Made by a program: the position numbers and the translations under genes. This document shows, in pieces, positions 1 through 7,294 of a stretch of DNA of 64,000 nt (position 1 is the stretch's first letter; each line of letters opens with the position of its first letter). Source of the stretch: Asanoa sp040676615. GTDB taxonomy: Bacteria > Actinomycetota > Actinomycetes > Mycobacteriales > Micromonosporaceae. The stretch spans positions 116,613-180,612 of the forward strand of contig NZ_JBFAPI010000016.1 in the NCBI RefSeq assembly GCF_040676615.1, given 5' to 3'. The notes under the pieces are model-generated. The model saw only the letters and a list, made by a program, of their open reading frames with translations, made no database searches and was not told the DNA's origin.

Positions 1-545
1 ACGCCAAGATCGTGATGGTCGGCGAGCAGCCGGGTGACATCGAGGACCAGCAGGGCCTACCCTTCGTCGGCCCCGCCGGCCACCTGCTGCGCCGCGCGGT
101 CGACGAGGCCGGCATCGACCCGGCCACGCTCTACATCACCAACGCGGTCAAGCACTTCCGCTTCGAGATGCGCGGCAAGCGACGGATCCACCAGACGCCC
201 GAGCGCCAGCACATCGAGGCCTGCCGGCCCTGGCTGGTGTCCGAGTTCGCGCTGCTGCGGCCCCGGGTCGTCGTCGTGCTCGGCGCGACCGCGGCCAAGG
301 CGCTGCTCGGCCCGTCCTTCCGGGTCACCCGCGAGCGCGGCAAGGTGCTGCCCTGGCCCGACTCGGCCCAGCACCCCGACGACTTCCGCGTCGCACCCAT
401 CGAGGGTGGCATCGAGGTGCCGCCCGGCAAGCTGGTCGCCACCATCCACCCGTCGGCGGTGCTCCGCGCCGACGACCGCGACGGCGCCTTCAACGGCCTG
501 GTCGACGACCTCAAGGTGGTCGCCGCGGCGGTCAAGAAGGGCTAG
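1..545 (+). CDS. udgX: UdgX-type uracil-DNA glycosylase, 5' end missing
   Basis: The frame is open from the left edge (codons start at base 3) to TAG at 543-545, so about 180 C-terminal residues are seen and the N terminus, which should carry part of the iron-sulfur ligands, lies outside. Visible are the uracil-pocket segment GEQPGDIEDQQGLPFVGPAG, the KRRIH loop at 177-191 and the late HPSAVLR motif. The KRRIH loop with its histidine defines UdgX, known from Mycobacterium smegmatis to bind uracil in DNA and stay covalently attached to the abasic sugar; ordinary family 4 UDGs lack it. Role: recognition of deaminated cytosine in DNA. The stop codon is shared tail to tail (CTAG, 542-545) with the immunity gene of a predicted DNA-deaminase toxin. 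Family assignment is strong; a biological link to the toxin is inference. Confidence 0.9.
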   Translation, partial: AKIVMVGEQPGDIEDQQGLPFVGPAGHLLRRAVDEAGIDPATLYITNAVKHFRFEMRGKRRIHQTPERQHIEACRPWLVSEFALLRPRVVVVLGATAAKALLGPSFRVTRERGKVLPWPDSAQHPDDFRVAPIEGGIEVPPGKLVATIHPSAVLRADDRDGAFNGLVDDLKVVAAAVKKG

Positions 546-937
546 GGGTTGGCAACCCAGTCAGCGCTGGGCCGCTGGCCGGTGGCCACGTAGTCGGTGA
601 CCAGGCGGCGGGCCGTCGCGGTCGAGACGCGGACCAACTCCGGGGGGATCTCGACCGGTGCGGCGTCGACCGACCACTGCACCGTCAGCGGCTGGTCGGC
701 CGGCAACTCGACCGCGTAGCGGCCGTCGGGCAACCAGGTCACCGACGCCCGGTCGGCCAGGACGTCGATGTCGACCCGCAACTCGTCGTCGCTGCCGACC
801 GGACCGAACCAGAGCGACTGCCCGAAGCCACCGAACGGTGCCGCGCGCTGGATCGACAGGTCGAACAGCTCGCCGGCCTGGGCAGCCCCCGCGACCGTCT
901 GCTCGCTCGCGTTGATGTCGGTCATCACGTACGTCAC
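542..937 (-). CDS. Imm1-like immunity protein
   Basis: 131 residues from a GTG start (937-935) that overlaps the toxin stop by four bases (GTGA), a layout for coupled translation of toxin and antidote. The protein is acidic, has no signal peptide or membrane segment, and has a late helix followed by a GQRPSADW end. The alternating beta core (LWFGPV, LRVDIDV, ASVTWLPDGRYAVEL) and the tail pattern of a helix then TGxRPxxxxW resemble the Imm1 family of polymorphic-toxin immunity proteins, which are known neighbours of SCP1.201-type deaminase toxins. Likely role: cytoplasmic binding and inhibition of the deaminase encoded just upstream. An internal ATG at 925 is a possible alternative start. Family assignment is by recall of the pattern, so moderate; the role as immunity protein rests mainly on position. 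Confidence 0.7.
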   Translation of the reverse strand: MTYVMTDINASEQTVAGAAQAGELFDLSIQRAAPFGGFGQSLWFGPVGSDDELRVDIDVLADRASVTWLPDGRYAVELPADQPLTVQWSVDAAPVEIPPELVRVSTATARRLVTDYVATGQRPSADWVANP

Positions 938-1695
938 CGGATGAGGCTACCCGTACCCTCGATGACCCTCCTGAAGAAGGTCTGACCACCGTCGACAGTG
1001 CCCCAGACCGTCATCCGGGACCCCTCCGGAATCATTCCCGGCAGCAGGGTGTCGCAGCTCAGCGGGCTGCCGGCGTCGAACGCGCGGGACCCGCACGTGC
1101 TGTTGTCGACCACCACCTCCGTGTCGCGACCGTCGGCGCGCATCTGGCTCGCCGGCCGGGCCTCGGCGTGGTCGAACGCCATCGGCGCCACGGGCAGCGG
1201 CCGGCCGCTCGGGCCGGTGATCCGGCTGTGGTCCAGATCCTGGCTCAGGCCCGGGTCCGTGCCGGACGAGATCGGAGTGGAACCGGTGTCGCCGGTGCTG
1301 CGATAGCTTCCGGACGTGGGCCGCCGGTCGCCCTCGACCCGCGGTTGGAAACCGTTCGACGCGTCCCGCACGGACTGTGGCGCGTCCGCGCGGTGGACCC
1401 GGTCCCAGCCGGGCGTGACCGAGTTGAAGTGATCCGGGTCCGGGGCGCTGCCGGAGGTGCCGCGCGGCGGCCCGCCACCACCGGGCGGCCCACCGCCGCC
1501 GGGACCGCGGCGGGGACCGCCCGGCGAGCTGCCCGGCGGGCCACCGCGCGGCCCGCCACCGGGTGGTGCGCCGCCGCCACCGCCGCCGCGGGCCGACGGG
1601 GAGCGGAACCCGGGTATCGCCCGGCCCAGCTTGGTCTCGACGGCCGGTGGCAGCTTGAGCTTCCGCCCTCCGGACCGGCGCGGCTTGCCGGCCAC
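934..1695 (-). CDS. DddA-like (SCP1.201) DNA cytosine deaminase toxin
   Basis: 253 residues from a GTG one base after the stop of the WXG100-like gene. Order: a basic N terminus (1-30), a Gly/Pro/Arg-rich linker (about 36-86), a spacer, and a C-terminal deaminase domain (about 165-253). The domain shows the HAE zinc/catalytic motif at 176-178 (H176, E178), then VVVDN and cysteines C201 and C214, then LLPGMIPEGSRMTVWG, the usual SCP1.201 ending (ILPxGxxLTV). This family includes DddA of Burkholderia cenocepacia, which deaminates cytosine in double-stranded DNA. No WXG domain or signal peptide is fused; delivery probably depends on the WXG100-like proteins encoded just upstream. C201-x12-C214 is wider than the C-x2-C of DddA, but long loops are common in the family. 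Substrate (dsDNA, ssDNA or RNA) cannot be told from sequence. Confidence 0.82.
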   Translation of the reverse strand: MAGKPRRSGGRKLKLPPAVETKLGRAIPGFRSPSARGGGGGGAPPGGGPRGGPPGSSPGGPRRGPGGGGPPGGGGPPRGTSGSAPDPDHFNSVTPGWDRVHRADAPQSVRDASNGFQPRVEGDRRPTSGSYRSTGDTGSTPISSGTDPGLSQDLDHSRITGPSGRPLPVAPMAFDHAEARPASQMRADGRDTEVVVDNSTCGSRAFDAGSPLSCDTLLPGMIPEGSRMTVWGTVDGGQTFFRRVIEGTGSLIR

Positions 1696-1696
1696 G

Positions 1697-2188
1697 TCAG
1701 CTCAGCACCGCGTTGATCGCCTGGTCCTGGAGCAGCCCCACGACGGTCTGGGTGATCATCTTGAACACCGGTATCTCCAGCAACGAGGCGCCGAACGTCG
1801 CCACCGCCGTCGCGATCGCCTGGGCGATCTGGATCGCCAGCAGGACCAGCTGGATGATCACCTGGATCTTGAGCATCAGCACGATCGCCGCGCAGACGAT
1901 CAGGCCCGCGCCCAGCACGACGGCGCCGGTGCTGGCACCGGACAGGGTCTGCGGCGCGTTCTCCGGGCCCGACCACCAGCCCTGGAACGCCTCCACCGCG
2001 GGCCCCGCGTTGACGCCGGTCACCTGCTGGGCGCCCACCCCGACGGCCGCAGAGGCCTGCTCCACGTCGCCGGCGAAGGCCAGCCACGCCTGCCCCATGC
2101 CGAACAGCTTCTCCTCGTCGGAGGTCGGCCAGTCATAACCGATCATCCCGAGTACGGAGACCAGCTCCCCCGGCAGCGTCAGCCCCAT
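1697..2188 (-). CDS. WXG100-like domain protein with hydrophobic C-terminal half
   Basis: 163 residues from ATG at 2188. The N-terminal part (IGYDWPTSDEEKLFGMGQAW, 16-35) matches the WXG100-like domain found at the front of CpnT-type actinobacterial toxins, and GWWSGP at 70-75 supplies the WXG turn. Residues about 87-137 are strongly hydrophobic, enough for one long or two membrane segments. In many actinobacteria this domain, the hydrophobic stretch, a Gly/Pro linker and a toxin are one polypeptide; here the frame stops and the toxin frame restarts one base later, so it reads as a split version of that layout. Likely role: type VII-type secretion partner or membrane-passage module for the toxin. 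No ESX core genes lie in the window. Confidence 0.75.
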   Translation of the reverse strand: MGLTLPGELVSVLGMIGYDWPTSDEEKLFGMGQAWLAFAGDVEQASAAVGVGAQQVTGVNAGPAVEAFQGWWSGPENAPQTLSGASTGAVVLGAGLIVCAAIVLMLKIQVIIQLVLLAIQIAQAIATAVATFGASLLEIPVFKMITQTVVGLLQDQAINAVLS

Positions 2189-2190
2189 GA

Positions 2191-2514
2191 CTAGGCGATC
2201 CGGCCGTGCAGGCCCTGGAACCGGTCGAGGGCGTCGCGGTCGGACTCCTCGTAGCTGTCGGCCATCAGCATCAGGTCGTCGGCCGCGTCGAGCAGGTCGT
2301 CGGCGCAATCCTGGAGACACTCGAAGGCCCATTGCGACACCGCGTCGTACGCCGTGCCGACCAGCATCCCGATCGTGTCGTCGCCGAACCCGCCCTCGAA
2401 CCCGGACAGTTCCGCGATCAGTCCCCGCACCCGGGCCGAGAAGGCGTCGGCCGCGCCGCCGATGGTCGAGCCGCCGGCCCGCACCGTCTCCGGCACCACG
2501 GCGAACCCGGTCAC
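2191..2514 (-). CDS. WXG100 family type VII secretion target
   Basis: 107 residues starting at GTG 2514, which overlaps the preceding stop by four bases (GTGA). The first 75 residues are two helices separated by an FGDD turn in place of a classical WxG. The end carries Y88-E-E-S-D92, which fits the YxxxD/E export signal of type VII substrates. Size and layout match ESAT-6/WXG100 proteins. It probably pairs with the WXG100-like protein encoded three bases downstream to form a helical-bundle heterodimer that accompanies the deaminase toxin. Sequence divergence makes the exact subfamily uncertain. Confidence 0.72.
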   Translation of the reverse strand: MTGFAVVPETVRAGGSTIGGAADAFSARVRGLIAELSGFEGGFGDDTIGMLVGTAYDAVSQWAFECLQDCADDLLDAADDLMLMADSYEESDRDALDRFQGLHGRIA

Positions 2515-2906
2515 GGCCGCTTTCCCAGCCGGTCCATCGCCTCGTCGAGCGCGCCGGTGAACCGGGCCATCTGCCGCAGGCTGTCGTCTTGCATCTGCCG
2601 CACCTGACCGGCCAGCGCGCCGAAGTCGACGGGGAGCGCGCCGCTGCCGGACGCCTCGGCCAGCGCCGCGTTGACCGCCTCGGTGATCGCTTCCGCGAGT
2701 TGGTCGAGCGGCACCCGCCCGGCCCGCGGGTCGATCTCGACCCACTCGATCCGGCCACCGCCGGTCGCCCGCACCGTCACCAGGCCGTCGAGCGCGCTGC
2801 CCTCGCCGGTGACCGGTTCGGCCGCGGCGTCGCCGGCCGCGAGACTGTCGAGCATCCGCCGGGCCTGGGCGAGCGTCGCCTCCAGGTCACCGGTGCCATC
2901 CGCCAT
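2511..2906 (-). CDS. YbaB/EbfC-like protein of type VII toxin operon
   Basis: 131 residues from ATG 2906. The helix-strand-helix pattern fits the YbaB/EbfC nucleoid-associated fold: an N-terminal helix (about 5-30), strands LVTVRATGGGRIEWVEIDP (42-60) and a long C-terminal helix. Divergent copies of this fold commonly lead WXG100 and toxin genes in actinobacteria, where their job is unknown (chaperone, DNA binding or regulation). A GGGGGAG stretch lies 13 bases before the start, rather far, so a weak or alternative start is possible. The gene overlaps the next one by four bases and probably shares its transcript. Confidence 0.7.
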   Translation of the reverse strand: MADGTGDLEATLAQARRMLDSLAAGDAAAEPVTGEGSALDGLVTVRATGGGRIEWVEIDPRAGRVPLDQLAEAITEAVNAALAEASGSGALPVDFGALAGQVRQMQDDSLRQMARFTGALDEAMDRLGKRP

Positions 2907-3013
2907 CGCCAAGTCGCCACTCCCCCGCGTTCCGCACCAACCGGCAACCAGAAGATAGCATTCCGTCGATAGCGAATTGATCAGCCGCCGGGTCGTCGCG
3001 GCGCCGGCGGGCC

Positions 3014-3598
3014 CTAACCGCCGGAGGCGGACAGCCGCAGCGGGACCGGTTCGTAGACGTGTGGCGCGAGCCGGGCGCAACACCGCAGGTTGCGATAGCG
3101 GCCCTGGTAGTCGAGCCCGTAGCCGACCACCACGCCGGCCGGCACGTCGAAGCCCACATAGCGGATCGGCACCGGCAGCGCCTGGGCGCCGGGCTTGCGG
3201 AACAGGCCGCAGAACTCCAGCGAGGCCGGCCCGCGGGCGCGCAGGTTGGTCATCAGCCAGGCTGCCGTCAGGCCCGTGTCGAGCACGCCGTCGACGACCA
3301 GCACGTCGCGGCCGGCCACGTCGACGTCGATGTCTTTGCGCAGCCGCACCGCGCCGGAACCGCCCTGGCCGGCACCGTACGAGGTGATGCCCATCCAGGT
3401 GATCTCCACGTGCCGGTGCAGCGCCCGGGCCAGGTCGACCGTCACGGTGGCCGCCCCGTTGAGCACGCCCACCAGGAGCAGGTCGCGGCCCGCGTAGTCA
3501 CGCTCTATCTCGGCCGCCAGCGCGCCCACCCGGGCGGCGATCTCGTCTTCGGTCGCGAGGACCTCGGCCACGTCGTCAACCACGTGCGCGTGCTCCAC
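3014..3598 (-). CDS. Hypoxanthine phosphoribosyltransferase-like protein, altered active site
   Basis: 194 residues if GTG 3598 is the start (a GTG at 3583 is possible). Type I phosphoribosyltransferase landmarks are present in order: GVLNGAATVTVDLARAL (44-60), ITSYG (71-75), VLVVDGVLDTGLT (99-111) and VGYGLDYQGRYRNL (158-171), closest to purine-salvage HPRT, which joins hypoxanthine or guanine to PRPP. Two normally fixed positions differ: the pyrophosphate-loop LKG is LNG (N47), and the PRPP-loop acidic pair E/D-D is D103-G104. The usual housekeeping hpt of these bacteria sits beside tilS and ftsH, so this is probably a paralogue. It lies 107 bases upstream of, and on the same strand as, the toxin operon. 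Activity is uncertain. Confidence 0.75.
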   Translation of the reverse strand: MEHAHVVDDVAEVLATEDEIAARVGALAAEIERDYAGRDLLLVGVLNGAATVTVDLARALHRHVEITWMGITSYGAGQGGSGAVRLRKDIDVDVAGRDVLVVDGVLDTGLTAAWLMTNLRARGPASLEFCGLFRKPGAQALPVPIRYVGFDVPAGVVVGYGLDYQGRYRNLRCCARLAPHVYEPVPLRLSASGG

Positions 3599-3676
3599 GC
3601 GGCTCAAGCTACTCCACTTGGCGCCGCGGCCTCCACCACACGAACGTGGGGGGCGCGCACCTGGCACCATCTATCC

Positions 3677-5068
3677 GTGCCGCTCACCGCATCCCGCGCC
3701 CTCGTCCGGCAGACCGAGCGCTGGTTCGTGCGGCGGGGCGTGCCGCAGATGATCGCCCGATACGAGTTCCGCCGGCACGTGCTGCCGCGCATGGTGCCCT
3801 ACCTGGCCCTGGTGGCGTTCGTCGACATCGCCTGGTTCGGCTCGCTGGCCGCCGGCGCCGAGGGCCGCACGCACGACCTGATCGGCCTCGCCGCCGTCGT
3901 CGCCGGGATCGCGGCCTGGCCGCTGCTGGCCGCGTGGAGCCGGCGGGTGCCGCGGCTGTCCCTGTTCACCGCCTGGACCCTGCTCGCCGGGTACGCCGTC
4001 CTGCTCGCCGCCGTGCCGCTGACCGCGCTCAACAAGGGGTGGTCGGTCGGCGGGTTCACCTACTACCTGCTGGTCGCCGTGGCGGCCACCGCCGGCGGTT
4101 ACCTGGCAGTCACCTACGGCCTGCTGCCCCTGCTGCGCAGCGCCGTCCGGCACGCGATCGACGACATGCGCAACAGCGTGCGACTGCAGGGGCGGGCGTT
4201 GCCCATGCTGCTGTTCGTCACGTTGTTCTTCTTCTTCACCGGTGAGCTGTGGCAGGCCACCAACCGGCTGGGCTGGGACCGGGTGGGCTGGGTGCTGCTG
4301 CTCTTCGCGGCGGTGACCATCCTGGCCAGCGCCGGCCGGCTGCGCGACGAGATCGGCCGGGTGGAGGCCGACCTGCGGCCGGAGCGGCTCAGCCACGCCT
4401 GCGAGCGCACCCCACTGTCTATGGTGGACATGGCCGACGTGGCACCGGACGGCCCGCTGGCGCCGGTGCGGCTGACCAACGGCCAGGTCACCAACCTGCT
4501 GGTCATCCTGGCCACCCGGCAGCTCGTGCAGGCGGCCGTGGTCGGGCTGGGGCTTTTCGGTTTCTTCGTGCTGCTCGGCCTGCTCGTGGTGACCGAGCCG
4601 ACGGCCGCGCAATGGATCGGTGCGGCACCCGAGATGGTCGGCCGGGTGCCGGTGGCGCTGCTGAAGAACGCCACCGTGATCGCCGGCTTCGGCAGCATGT
4701 ACTTCGCGGTCAACTCGATGATCGACGGCGAGCAGCGGCACCAGTTCTTCGCACCGATCCTCGACGAGGTCGAGCGGATCCTCGCCGTGCACGCGGTCTA
4801 CGTGACCGTCCGCGACATCGTCCTGCCCGGCGAACGAACAAGACCGGCGATCCCGGCCCAGCCGGCAGAACCAGCAACACCGGCCCAGCCGGCAGAACCA
4901 GCAGCACCGGCCCAGCCGGCAGAACCAGCAACACCGGCCCAGCCGGCAGAACCAGCAACACCGGCCCAGCCGGCAGAACCAGCAACACCGGCCCAGCCGG
5001 CAGAACCAGCAGCACCGGCCCAGCCGGCAGAGCCGACCGGGCCGGAGGCGCCGGCTCAGCCCAGCTGA
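3677..5068 (+). CDS. Multispanning membrane protein with repeat-rich C-terminal tail
   Basis: 463 residues from GTG 3677. No family was recognised. After about 40 cytoplasm-like residues there are about eight hydrophobic segments, including a very Phe-rich one (LLFVTLFFFFTG), split into two blocks by a charged loop (about 230-265). After the last segment (KNATVIAGFGSMYFAVNSM) comes a soluble helix, then a tail of seven 9-residue units of the form xPAQPAEPx and a short Pro/Ala end. The tail should be disordered and rigid-extended like other PAE-rich spacers. The last 13 bases overlap the convergent oxidoreductase gene. The gene is divergent from the HPRT-like gene. A plain role as integral membrane protein is all that can be supported. 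Confidence 0.8.
   Translation: MPLTASRALVRQTERWFVRRGVPQMIARYEFRRHVLPRMVPYLALVAFVDIAWFGSLAAGAEGRTHDLIGLAAVVAGIAAWPLLAAWSRRVPRLSLFTAWTLLAGYAVLLAAVPLTALNKGWSVGGFTYYLLVAVAATAGGYLAVTYGLLPLLRSAVRHAIDDMRNSVRLQGRALPMLLFVTLFFFFTGELWQATNRLGWDRVGWVLLLFAAVTILASAGRLRDEIGRVEADLRPERLSHACERTPLSMVDMADVAPDGPLAPVRLTNGQVTNLLVILATRQLVQAAVVGLGLFGFFVLLGLLVVTEPTAAQWIGAAPEMVGRVPVALLKNATVIAGFGSMYFAVNSMIDGEQRHQFFAPILDEVERILAVHAVYVTVRDIVLPGERTRPAIPAQPAEPATPAQPAEPAAPAQPAEPATPAQPAEPATPAQPAEPATPAQPAEPAAPAQPAEPTGPEAPAQPS
4850..5038 (+). repeat. Seven 27-bp tandem repeats in a coding region
   Basis: Seven contiguous 27-base units encode IPAQPAEPA, TPAQPAEPA, APAQPAEPA, three TPAQPAEPA and APAQPAEPT. Units are nearly identical at DNA level (core CCGGCCCAGCCGGCAGAACC), and they use GAA and GCA/CCA codons, rarer in the neighbouring genes. 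In-frame unit length and DNA identity point to recent slippage or unequal exchange. Confidence 0.95.
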
Positions 5069-5979
5069 GGAGCGATCTCCGCGGCGATCAGCTCGATCAG
5101 CTCGATGTCGCGCAGGTCGCGCAGCTGCAGGAAGAGCCGGGTCGCGCCGGCTTCCACGTACGCGCCGAGCTCGTTGACGATCTTGTTTAGGGTGCCGATC
5201 GCCGCGCCGTCACCGGAGTCGGTGTCGAGCACGTCGCCGCCCCACCGGGCCCGCACCTCGGCGTCGGTCCGTCCACTCACGATGGTCACGGCGGCCGACT
5301 TGACCGGCAGGTCGGTCCGACCGGCCAGCGCGCAGGCGTCGTCGACGTTGCGGTAGATCCGGGACGCCTCGGCGGCCGAGCGGAACGGCACGTTGAACTC
5401 GTCGGCGAACCGCGCCGCCAGCGCCGGCGTCCGCTTCGGTCCCGAACCGCCCATGATGATCGGCGGGCGCGGCGACTGCACCGGCTTGGGCAGCCCGGGC
5501 GAGTCGAGCACCTCGTAGAACTTGCCGGAGTAGCTGTAGCGCTCACCGACCGGCAGCGCCCACAGCGACGTGATGATCTCGAGCTGCTCGGTCAGCCGGT
5601 CGAACCGCTCGCCGACCGGCGGGAAAGGGATCGCGTAAGCCTGGTGCTCCGCCTCGTACCAGCCGGCGCCGATGCCGAGCTCGATCCGGCCGCCGCTCAT
5701 CTCGTCGACCTGCGCCACGCTGATCGCCAGCGGGCCCGGGTAGCGGAAGGTGGCCGAGGTGACCAGCGTGCCGAGCCGGACGGTCGAGGTCTCGTGGGCC
5801 AGGCCGGCCAGCGTGACCCACGAGTCGGTCGGGCCGGGCAGCCCGTCGCCACCCATCGTGAGGTAGTGGTCCGAGCGGAAGTAGCCCTCGAAGCCGGCCG
5901 CCTCCGTGGTGCGCGCGGCCTTGACCTGGTCGGCGTAGCTGGCACCGAGCTGGGGTTCGGTGAAGATGCACAAACGCAT
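5056..5979 (-). CDS. LLM class (luciferase-like) F420-type oxidoreductase
   Basis: 307 residues from ATG 5979 (MRLCIFTEPQLG). The fold markers of the bacterial luciferase-like TIM barrel are clear: SDHY near residue 36, WVTLAGLAHETSTVRLGTLV, SGGRIELGIGAGWYEAEH, and the phosphate/cofactor stretch PPIIMGGSGPKRTPALAARFADEFN. In actinobacteria this subgroup (TIGR03560-like) mostly uses F420H2 rather than FMN. Substrate unknown. The start is divergent from the acetyltransferase gene with 18 bases between the two start codons, so promoters must overlap or lie within the opposite gene. The 3' end overlaps the membrane-protein gene by 13 bases. Confidence 0.88.
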   Translation of the reverse strand: MRLCIFTEPQLGASYADQVKAARTTEAAGFEGYFRSDHYLTMGGDGLPGPTDSWVTLAGLAHETSTVRLGTLVTSATFRYPGPLAISVAQVDEMSGGRIELGIGAGWYEAEHQAYAIPFPPVGERFDRLTEQLEIITSLWALPVGERYSYSGKFYEVLDSPGLPKPVQSPRPPIIMGGSGPKRTPALAARFADEFNVPFRSAAEASRIYRNVDDACALAGRTDLPVKSAAVTIVSGRTDAEVRARWGGDVLDTDSGDGAAIGTLNKIVNELGAYVEAGATRLFLQLRDLRDIELIELIAAEIAPQLG

Positions 5980-5997
5980 GTGTGCCAACCTAGCCCG

Positions 5998-6504
5998 ATG
6001 CATCCCTCGACCGGCTGGCAGATCCGCCAGTCCTTCGGCGGCGGCGACCGCGAGGCGCTCGACGCCTTCCACCACAGCGTCTGGGGCGGCCCGATCGTCG
6101 TCGCCCACGACGAGGCGATCGACCTGCGCACCCTGCCGGCCCTGGTCGCGCTGGGCCCCGACGGCAAGCTGGCCGGCGCGCTGACCTGGCGGGTCGGCGG
6201 CGACGCCCTGGAGGTGGTCAGCATCGCGGCCGCCGCGAGCGGCAACGGCGTCGGCAGCGCATTGCTCGACGCGGTGGTGGCCGAGGCCGCAGCGGCCGGC
6301 GTACGCCGGATCTGGCTGGTCACCACCAACGACAACCTCCGGGCCCTGCGCTTCTACCAGCGGCGCGGGCTTCGGATCGTCGGCGTCGACCCGGGTGCCG
6401 TCGACCGGGCGCGGCGGATGAAGCCGAGCATCCCGGCCGTCGGCGACAACGGCATCCCCATCCACGACGAGCTTCGGCTAGAGCTAGCGATCGAGAGCAC
6501 CTGA
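5998..6504 (+). CDS. GNAT family N-acetyltransferase
   Basis: 168 residues from ATG 5998. The GNAT core is visible: a central strand LEVVSIAAA, the acetyl-CoA pyrophosphate loop SGNGVGSALLDAVV, and the late strand-helix IWLVTTNDNLRALRFYQRRGLRIVGV. The end (IPIHDELRLEL) is typical of a subgroup near small-molecule acetyltransferases. Acceptor substrate unknown. It is followed after two bases by the SAM hydrolase gene, so the two are probably co-transcribed. Confidence 0.88.
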   Translation: MHPSTGWQIRQSFGGGDREALDAFHHSVWGGPIVVAHDEAIDLRTLPALVALGPDGKLAGALTWRVGGDALEVVSIAAAASGNGVGSALLDAVVAEAAAAGVRRIWLVTTNDNLRALRFYQRRGLRIVGVDPGAVDRARRMKPSIPAVGDNGIPIHDELRLELAIEST

Positions 6505-6506
6505 CC

Positions 6507-7280
6507 ATGTGGATCAGCTTCACCACCGACTACGGCCGCCGCGACGGGTTCGTCGCCGCCTGCCACGGCGCGATCGCGAAGATCGAGCCGACGGCCCGGG
6601 TCATCGACATCACCCACGAGATCATGCCGGGCGACGTGCCGCGGGGCGCCGTCGTGCTCGCGCAGACCGTCGGTGACCTGCCGACCGGCGTACACCTGGC
6701 GGTGGTGGATCCCGGCGTGGGCACGGCCCGCCGGTCGATCGCGCTGCGTGCGCCCCGCGGCCTGCTCGTCGGTCCCGACAACGGGTTGCTGATCTGGGCC
6801 GCCGAGGCGCTCGGTGGGGTGACCGACGCGGTCGAGCTGACCAACCCGGCGTGGTTCGCGCCCGCGGTCACCCGCACCTTCCACGGTCGCGACATCTTCG
6901 CGCCGGTCGCGGCCCGGCTGGCCGGCGGTGCGCCGCTGCACGAGGCCGGCCCGGCGATCGACCCGGCCGACCTGACCCGGCTACCGGAGCCCGAGGTCGA
7001 GACCGGCGACGGCTGGCTGGCGGCCGAGGTGCTCAGCGTCGACCGGTTCGGCAACGTCCAACTCGCCGCGACGACGCTGCCGGCGCCGGTCGGCCAGCCG
7101 GTGCGGATCGGCGAGCGGGAAGCGCTGGTCGGCGAGACGTTCGCCGACGTGCCCGCCGGCGGGCTGGTGGTGCTGATCGACTCGGCCGGACGGCTGGCGG
7201 TCGCGGCCAACGGCGCGCCGGCGGACGACGCCCTCGACGTGGTGCCCGGCGACGTGGTGCGGATCACCACGGGCGGCTGA
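6507..7280 (+). CDS. S-adenosylmethionine hydrolase (DUF62, SAM hydroxide adenosyltransferase)
   Basis: 257 residues from ATG 6507. The DUF62 family includes the fluorinase/chlorinase fold; most members split S-adenosylmethionine with water into adenosine and methionine. The catalytic triad of the hydrolases is in place: D68 (VVDPGVG), R75 (ARR) and H126 (FHGRD). The fluorinase-specific insertion between strands is not evident, so hydrolase rather than halogenase is expected. N-terminal domain about 1-155, then the C-terminal beta barrel (DRFGNVQLA onward). Role probably in clearing SAM or tuning methyl-donor levels. Sits between an acetyltransferase and a DNA glycosylase gene with very short spacers. 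Confidence 0.88.
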   Translation: MWISFTTDYGRRDGFVAACHGAIAKIEPTARVIDITHEIMPGDVPRGAVVLAQTVGDLPTGVHLAVVDPGVGTARRSIALRAPRGLLVGPDNGLLIWAAEALGGVTDAVELTNPAWFAPAVTRTFHGRDIFAPVAARLAGGAPLHEAGPAIDPADLTRLPEPEVETGDGWLAAEVLSVDRFGNVQLAATTLPAPVGQPVRIGEREALVGETFADVPAGGLVVLIDSAGRLAVAANGAPADDALDVVPGDVVRITTGG

Positions 7281-7294
7281 GGCACCATTGACCG

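Noticed and set aside
4850..5038. CRISPR array
   Set aside because: Units are contiguous without spacers and are in frame in a protein.
6507..7280. Fluorinase or chlorinase
   Set aside because: D68, R75 and H126 fit the hydrolase triad; the halogenase loop is not evident.
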